Of a DNA stretch of 64,000 nt, positions 58,250 through 64,000 are shown piece after piece; within the stretch, counting starts at the first letter, position 1, and each line of letters begins with the position of its first letter. This DNA comes from Diphasiastrum complanatum (lineage: Eukaryota; Streptophyta; Lycopodiopsida; Lycopodiales; Lycopodiaceae). The notes under the pieces were generated by a model. That model saw only the letters and a list, made by a program, of their open reading frames with translations. It was not told the origin of the DNA and ran no database searches. The stretch spans positions 53,817,397 through 53,881,396 of the forward strand of contig CM055103.1 of assembly GCA_029204225.1 (NCBI GenBank). The letters run 5' to 3'. A program made the position numbers and the translations under genes.

Positions 58250-58855
58250 CCTCAAATGAGTATACCCTCACCTGTATGTTTAAAGAGGGTTGCATGTGAT
58301 ATAGCATTATCATGAAAAACATTCAATTGACGAAAGAAGGTTAAATGCACAAGTATCGTAAAACTTCAACTTACTGGTACCATTTCTCTTTCACCTATCA
58401 AATGTTGCATGAGTCTTATTATATGGACTTACTTGCAAACATCCTTACATGCTACTAAGCTGAATACTTGGCACACATGTTAGTGCAATAATTTGAGTGA
58501 GCAAGCAACTAGTACCACCTTAATGATAAATATAAAATTCACACACTGTTCTACTATCCATTGGTGCACTATACTTGTGATTGCATGCAATTCTATGTGT
58601 AGAATGATCGATAATTTCTATTTTCGGATCCACATGTGTGAAAAATAGTAGCTTGCTGGTTTTGTACAAACAACAACAGTACTTTATCATTTCATTCAAA
58701 TTTGATCAAGTTCTATTAGTGTTTCATCTCATTTTGTGTGTAGATGCTAATTTTTCTACATTGGTGAGATTGGTAGTGTATTTCTCTTTCTAACCAAAGA
58801 TCTTATAAGTGGATTGGATCATAATGATCTGAAATCCTTCACATGGTATCAAAGC
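58250..58855 (+). repeat. Copia 5' LTR end and primer-binding site
   Basis: LTR 3' end ...CCTTCACA (58,843) followed by TGGTATCAAAGC (58,844-58,855). The final 95 bp match the fragment at 573-671. The left LTR edge was not found. Leader DNA to 59,061 resembles that after 12,797. No gag follows because another LTR is inserted at 59,062. Confidence 0.55.
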
Positions 58856-59061
58856 TTGTGTTTTAGGTTATGAAGGAGGAAATCAGATCTATCAATGATT
58901 TGGTGAAGATATTAAGGCTAGAGCATGCTAGAGAGGATTCTACACCAAAATCGAGTTTTTTGCTTTTGTAGAGTGTATCTTTTGTAGATCAAAACCCTAA
59001 ATATGTTCATAAACTTGATCGATTCATTGTTTGATTTAACATACTAGATTTGGCCAATTTT

Positions 59062-60548
59062 TGTTGGGAAAAGAGGGTGTGTGAGTGTGAGAAACAAAAA
59101 TAGCTTGAAAGGAAATGAACACAAAAAGAAGCGAACTCAAAACTCGAACAAGAAGCAAACTTAAACGAAAAGTATTCATGCGCAGCGGAATGAGTATCTC
59201 ACTCTTTCTCTAAGCATGACTACGCCTATCATACTCAAACAGAACTTTAGTGATAGAAATCACGTTCGATCTAATTACATAGCCAAATATTAAGCAGCAA
59301 CACATCAGAAAGATAATTTGTCGCGAACAGCTAGACAAATTATTAGTCACGAATAATTCACGAAGAATAGACTACCAGATTAAGCAATAAGAGAGTCAGA
59401 CAAAATGTAGAAAAGCGTAGTATTATTGACACAAATCTAAATGCAGAACAAACAAAGTTGTAATCAGATTAAGTATAGCGAAATATACTAGTCAATAATG
59501 CAGTTGAGCACAAAACAATAGTGGACGAAACCACATGCTTCACAAAACCAATCCAATCTATAAACCTATTACTGACAATACAAAGAATCAATGCGCGAAA
59601 GCGTCTACTTTGTTATCTCTGATAAGCTTCTGATGCTATTATGCTTGTTGCTTGTTTCTCCTCTAAGTTCTCATATGATGCAGAATACGCAGATGGTATT
59701 CAATATATACATAGTTTTACAGGTGTGCAGATGAAAAAAGTACAAAGTGACCACCCAAAAACAAATGAGCATGTATAGTAACTATGAAGTACTTGAGCAA
59801 CAATAACATAGTAGATGAGAATAACTGGATTTTGGCAAGCCATGACTACAAGATCAATGAGCATGACTAGCTTTTGGCGTACAACCTAATCCAATTTGGC
59901 TTCGCAATAATATCTATAAAGCTACATTATATATTGAATTGGCGATTTTCTTTGAGATTGCTTTAGATTCAATTTATTTGTAATCGAAACAAGAAATGAG
60001 GCGAATCAAAAATTGTCTACAGTACAATATGTTTCTAATTTTGAAGTATCCGAACACCATTAGATTGTCAAAGATGGTAGATAAGAAGCATACTTTAAAG
60101 CTTTAGCTCGTTTTAAGTGCTTGTGCAAACCCTATTGTCTGTGGGAGATCGTGGGTGGCTGCCGTCGTTGTCAAATCTATTTGCACAGTTGCATGGGATG
60201 AGCGTGAGAAGGCCGCGACGTCAGCCTTCACTGAAATAACGTTGGTGAAGATGCGAAAAATGTGACATTTTGACAGATGCCTTAAGATTTGATTTACAAG
60301 TGTCTTCGTTTTTGATAAGGGCACCTATTGCATTTGTAGGGCAGTGTCGTCTTTTTCGCGTGTCGCATTTTTTGCCTTTTTTGCCTGTGAAAATTTACTT
60401 GTATTTATGCAAATAGTCACGTTTTATTCGTCTGTCTTATTTCACATGTAAATATGTAGACTGTGCGACAACATGAGTAAAAATGCAGCAGCATGAATGG
60501 AGGTAGATTAACATAGGATTTAGGAAAGTAAAGGAGATAAATCCAACA
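59062..60548 (-). repeat. Copia 3' LTR, about 1.5 kb
   Basis: Bounded by TGTTGG at 59,062 and CCAACA at 60,548, a perfect 6-bp inverted end pair. It abuts a polypurine (poly-G) tract on the minus strand. Shared words with the LTR at 37,210-38,004 (GTGTCG, TTTTTCGC) show relationship. It is inserted in the leader of another copia element. Confidence 0.75.
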
Positions 60549-60568
60549 CCCCCCCCCCCCCCCCCCCC
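60549..60568 (-). other. C20 homopolymer acting as polypurine tract
   Basis: Twenty consecutive C on the plus strand (G20 on the coding strand), directly between the LTR and TTAA. The position is that of the plus-strand primer tract of the copia element on its right. The related element at 38,005 has only G5. Confidence 0.7.
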
Positions 60569-61648
60569 TTAATCTGGATCCGTGAATGCCTTGATCTTCA
60601 AACTAAGCAATGCACAAAACTTGTTGTGTGCATTAACACTTAATGCCTTCATGAATATATCTGCAACCATGTCATGCGTTCTATAGTACATTAAGCTCAC
60701 CTCTTTGTTGAGAACCTTGCCCCTGATGTAGTGATATCTGATCTCAATGTGCTTACTCCTAGAGTGAAATCTAGGGTTGGCCAATAAGGCAATAGCACTC
60801 TGATTATCACAAAATAAAATTGTGGTGTTGTATTGATACAAATTAATGTCTGACAGTAAATTTCTCAACCAAAATGCTTCTTTAATAGATTGAGATAGAG
60901 GTCTGCTTATGACTATTCCATGAGATAGCACCGCCGTTAAAGAAGAATGTAAATCTAGATGTGGACTTACGATTGTCTACATCTCCTCCCTAACTTGCAT
61001 CAATATATCCACTAAGTTGATGAAGATTGTCATTGCTGACTTCTCCATAGCAGATGCACTAGTCCATGGTAGCTCAAATATACCTCATGACTCTTATGAG
61101 AGCCATATATTGTCTAAGTGAGCTTACTGCAAAAGAGATGTTTGGTCTTGTATAGACCATTGCATACATGAGAGATCCAAGTATTGATCGATAAGGATAC
61201 TCTCTCATCTACTCCTCTTCCTGCTTGGTCTAGGGGCATTGGTCCTTTGACAAATGCAGGCCTGGATCCATTGGTGACTGAGCTAATTTACAATTCATTA
61301 GATTGTATATATCAAGAATGTTGTGAAGATACCTTTGTTGAGTGATATAAATGAGTCATCTCGTTCTGTCTCTGTGGATCTGAATGTCGAGACAAAAGTG
61401 AGCTTTGCCCAGATCAGTCATGTCGAACTTTGAAAATAGCATCTGCTTAGAATCCTTAACTAGATTGGTATTGTTGCTGAAAAGCAACGTATCATCCACA
61501 TATAAGGTGATGATAATGAAGGATTGTTGCACCGACTTGGAATAGACATTGCAATCAACACTGCTTGGTTGGAAACCTTGTTCGATGAGGAATGTATTGA
61601 TCCTCTGAAATCAAGCTCTGGCAGACTGTTTCAAGCCGTAGAGTGCTT
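60569..61648 (-). pseudogene. Ty1/copia pol 3' part (RT and RNase H), decayed
   Basis: From right to left: EALYGLKQSARA then a stop, FQRINTFLIEQGFQPSS, TLYVDDTLLFSNN (YVDD intact), YPYRSILGSLMYAM, RNase H with SIKEAFWLRNLLSDINLYQY, FCDNQSAIALLANPRFHSRS and KHIEIRYHYIRGKV, ending HNKFCALLSLKI near the PPT. There are several stops and frameshifts. It is cut off at 61,648 by a CATTAG element that replaced the codons before ALYGL. Confidence 0.9.
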
Positions 61649-62060
61649 CATTAGAGAAACTTAGAGCCCGACGAGGGCCTTTGAAAAAGATGCCTTTTTT
61701 TTTTTCTTATTTTCGTTGCCATGTAGACCAATTGAAACCTTAGCTTTGGGTTTCTACGTAACGTAGAATTTTCCAAATATAAAAAAAATAAAAAGTTTTT
61801 AAATATATTGTTGTTTTGTCGGGCAGCATGTGGAAATGCTATTGGTTGATGAGGCCTGCCCTTCCAGCTCATCACTGCTCGAAGAGACCCAAAAAAATTT
61901 TGAAAATGAATATGACAGATGGTTGAGATGAGAAAATCGATGTACCATTAATGTATATGCATTGTCAAACCATGGTTAATAGGATTAACCAGAGCTAATT
62001 TGTGGTATCAAATAGATAAGTGTTTCAAATTTATTTTCGCCAAAACTTTTTCTCAGATTT
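61649..62060. mobile_element. Repeat X, copy 3: CATTAG terminus inserted in copia pol
   Basis: CATTAGAGAAACTTAGAGCC at 61,649 followed by GAGGGCCTTTGAAAAA and the same subterminal DNA as 43,290-43,690. The left flank is copia RT, so this is a real insertion edge. The element runs to the window end with its other terminus outside. Confidence 0.75.
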
Positions 62061-64000
62061 ATGACTTTTTGTCTACGCAAATTTTTAGATTATCTTCTAG
62101 TTGCTTCTGGGACTCAAGGATGATCTTTTCCTGCTTGGCCACAAAATTTTTGAAATTTCTCTTCTCGGCTTCTCGTTCTTGGATCAGCCGCACATATTTC
62201 TCCATCCGAATGGCTGTGGCCTATGGGGTCTGGAGCTATATGTCCTCGGGCTTAATTAGAGGGGCATCAACTGTCATTGCACCCGATGGTCCATCTAGTG
62301 CTTGGTCGATCTGGGCCATCTGGTGCTTCAGTTGTTGCATGACCTCTGCCAATGTGATCTTCTGCCCGACCATCACGGATCTGATTTCATCTTTTTCTTT
62401 TTCTTTTTCTTTGGCCAGCTTCTATTGTTGTGCAATCTCTTGGCCCTGGTACTGGATCTTATTCTCAAGCACTTGGTGTTGGCTTATCAACCAATGCATG
62501 TGGTAGCTTGCTTCGGATAGGCCGATCATCGAGCACTTAGCTGCTTCAAACAGCTTCTCAGAGTTAGTGATGGCTGGATACTAATCAAGGGTGTGAGATG
62601 GTGAAGCTAATCCAAAAAATAAACCTCGTGGAGGAAATGAAGATGGAGGTGGAGGGAGTGGAGAAACAATATTAGTAGAAATGGTGGTTGTTGTTGTGGT
62701 AGTGGTCATGGCCTAGTGGAGGGATCAAACTTCCTCCTGACTGATCTGCTTTTTCAGGTTCATCATCACTGATCTCCATCAGGTCCACAACCTCAAAATA
62801 TTGTGATGTGTCCAAGGTATGGACTTGTTGGGCCTGTGGTTGTGGGTCTTGTGACTGCCGGGCCACTTCCGTGTCTTGGGGAATGGGACTCCCTACTCCT
62901 CCCCCCCCAAAGAATTTGTCATTGGTGAAGTTGGCGGCGTTGGCATGGTAATCAACAGGGGTGGGGTGGTGACTTGGTCTGGTGGTACAACTTGGGTTGT
63001 GTCTGTGTTTGCTGTTGCCGATGATAGCTACTCCATCACCCACATCGATGATGTGTGAGGATGATGAGTGTTGTTGAGAGGCTACTTGGGAGGATGAGTT
63101 CCCATCATCAGATTCGGATTCTGGAGATTCTGTGTCATATGATGATTTTCTCTTGGCCTGAAGCTTTCTGTGGATGCGTTGTTGCCTTGTGTCTAGCAAC
63201 TGGGCCTTAGAGGTGTCGACCTATTGAGCTGCCGATGCTGCTGCTTGTGGATTTGGTTGAGAGCTTTGTGGCTTGTGTACCAGTGGAATAATACCGGTGT
63301 TTGTCCTTTTGGGTGGAAGCCCTGATGGTGAAGTGGCCCGTGAGCGTGAACGCTTGGACTTTTTGGACCCTATAGGAATGTCCCATGCTTTGTCGGCAAC
63401 TTCCAGGTGTCGTTGAAGACTGGGTTGCGCACCTGTTGAAGTGTGATATCAGTCATGAGATATCCCAAGACTGTTGTCGGCTGCTTGTTTTTTACATAGT
63501 CATGAAGGCAGTTCAAAGCAAACTGTGCCCAATCATAAAGGTTTTGGGCATGCAGTCGTGAATCTGCCATTATGTGGAGTAGAGACATTGGTACCCGCAG
63601 CACCTTTGTTTTTGGTCATTGTGTGCACCTGGTCAAGTACGCACATGCCGCCGCCAGTTGTTGATCATTGATTGCCATAGTGCGGTACCCATCTTTATTC
63701 TTCCATTTGTCCACTAAGGGATCTATATACTTGAAATAAGTTGTCTGCTCAATCTTCTGCAGCATCCTGGTAACAACATTTGGTCCACGAGAAAACCCGT
63801 AGGGTTGCAAGTCGGCCACCGCAAAAGATATATTATAGACATAGTTCTTGACAGGGGGAACTATGAATTGGCATGACCTTGCAGTAGCATTATAGTTGAC
63901 GTACGCCATGTGTAGCAGGTACACACTTTGATACCCAGTCAGGACATAGATTTGGAACTCAATTGCCTTGAAAAAAGATTCTGCCTGCTGGTACCAGGTC
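62061..64000 (-). pseudogene. Long unidentified ORF inside the repeat X element, 5' end outside window
   Basis: Read leftward from the window edge: VLTGYQSVYLLHMAYVNYNA, VPPVKNYVYNISFAVADLQP, YIDPLVDKWKNKDGYRTMAI, SLLHIMADSRLHAQNLYDWA, LNCLHDYVKNKQPTTVLGYL; a frameshift near 63,400; a low-complexity Ser/Gln/His/Pro region (63,200-62,700) with an acidic patch (DLMEISDDEPEK); then, in another frame, a coiled coil (LVLENKIQYQ-like, LAKEKEKEKDEIRS, MEKYVRLIQEREAEKRNFKN) to about 62,060. The layout of a globular N-half, a low-complexity linker and a C-terminal coiled coil resembles plant transposon-associated ORFs. I cannot assign it to a family. Frameshifts and stops make it a pseudogene as read. 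Confidence 0.45.

Overview
The window looks like nuclear DNA of a land plant with a large, repeat-rich genome. It is AT-rich, its genes have GT-AG introns, the retrotransposons are plant-type Ty1/copia and Ty3/gypsy with initiator-tRNA-Met primer sites, and the one ordinary host gene is a plant 2-oxoglutarate/Fe(II) dioxygenase. A fern or another seed-free plant or gymnosperm would fit, but nothing here fixes the lineage. Almost everything else is transposable-element DNA, mostly decayed and nested.

Layout. 1-6.2 kb: remnant of an unidentified gene, a decayed Ser/Thr-rich ORF, a dense 11-mer array, and a minus-strand gypsy pol interrupted by a 377-bp TIR element. 6.2-7.8 kb: copia primer site and a 1-kb dispersed repeat. 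7.9-11.7 kb: element A. 11.7-13.9 kb: copia fragments. 14.4-14.9 kb: a divergent histone H3 gene. 14.9-20.5 kb: element B plus a partial second copy. 21.2-26.5 kb: a segment holding the dioxygenase gene. 26.7-33.1 kb: decayed ORFs, a copia element, the second copy of the 1-kb repeat and a copia LTR. 33.1-37.2 kb: an unknown ORF with an upstream palindrome array, then a gypsy pol. 37.2-41.0 kb: copia with a 1.9-kb TIR element inside it. 41.0-45.1 kb: an inverted repeat, a G-box promoter and CATTAG-ended repeats. 45.3-48.4 kb: a second copy of the 21-26 kb segment that lacks the dioxygenase gene. 48.4-53.3 kb: the best preserved copia element. 53.3-58.1 kb: element C. 58.2-61.6 kb: copia LTRs and pol. 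61.6 kb to the end: a CATTAG-ended element with a long minus-strand ORF.

The main discovery candidate is the two-gene family A, B and C. One gene encodes a protein whose spacing of acidic residues and zinc ligands matches the RAG1/Transib DDE recombinase core: D (in DES), D-x19-C-x2-C, then H-x4-H-x19-E. The other gene is convergent (tail to tail) and encodes an acidic protein I do not recognise. The ends next to the recombinase genes of A and B share a CATTAG-type terminal sequence with two internally deleted elements, and those two interrupt retrotransposon pol genes with no target-site duplication. Family-specific motif arrays and clusters of CACGTG boxes flank the second gene, and in one place a histone H3 gene is transcribed away from the same array. 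All copies seen here are damaged, so activity would have to come from copies elsewhere.
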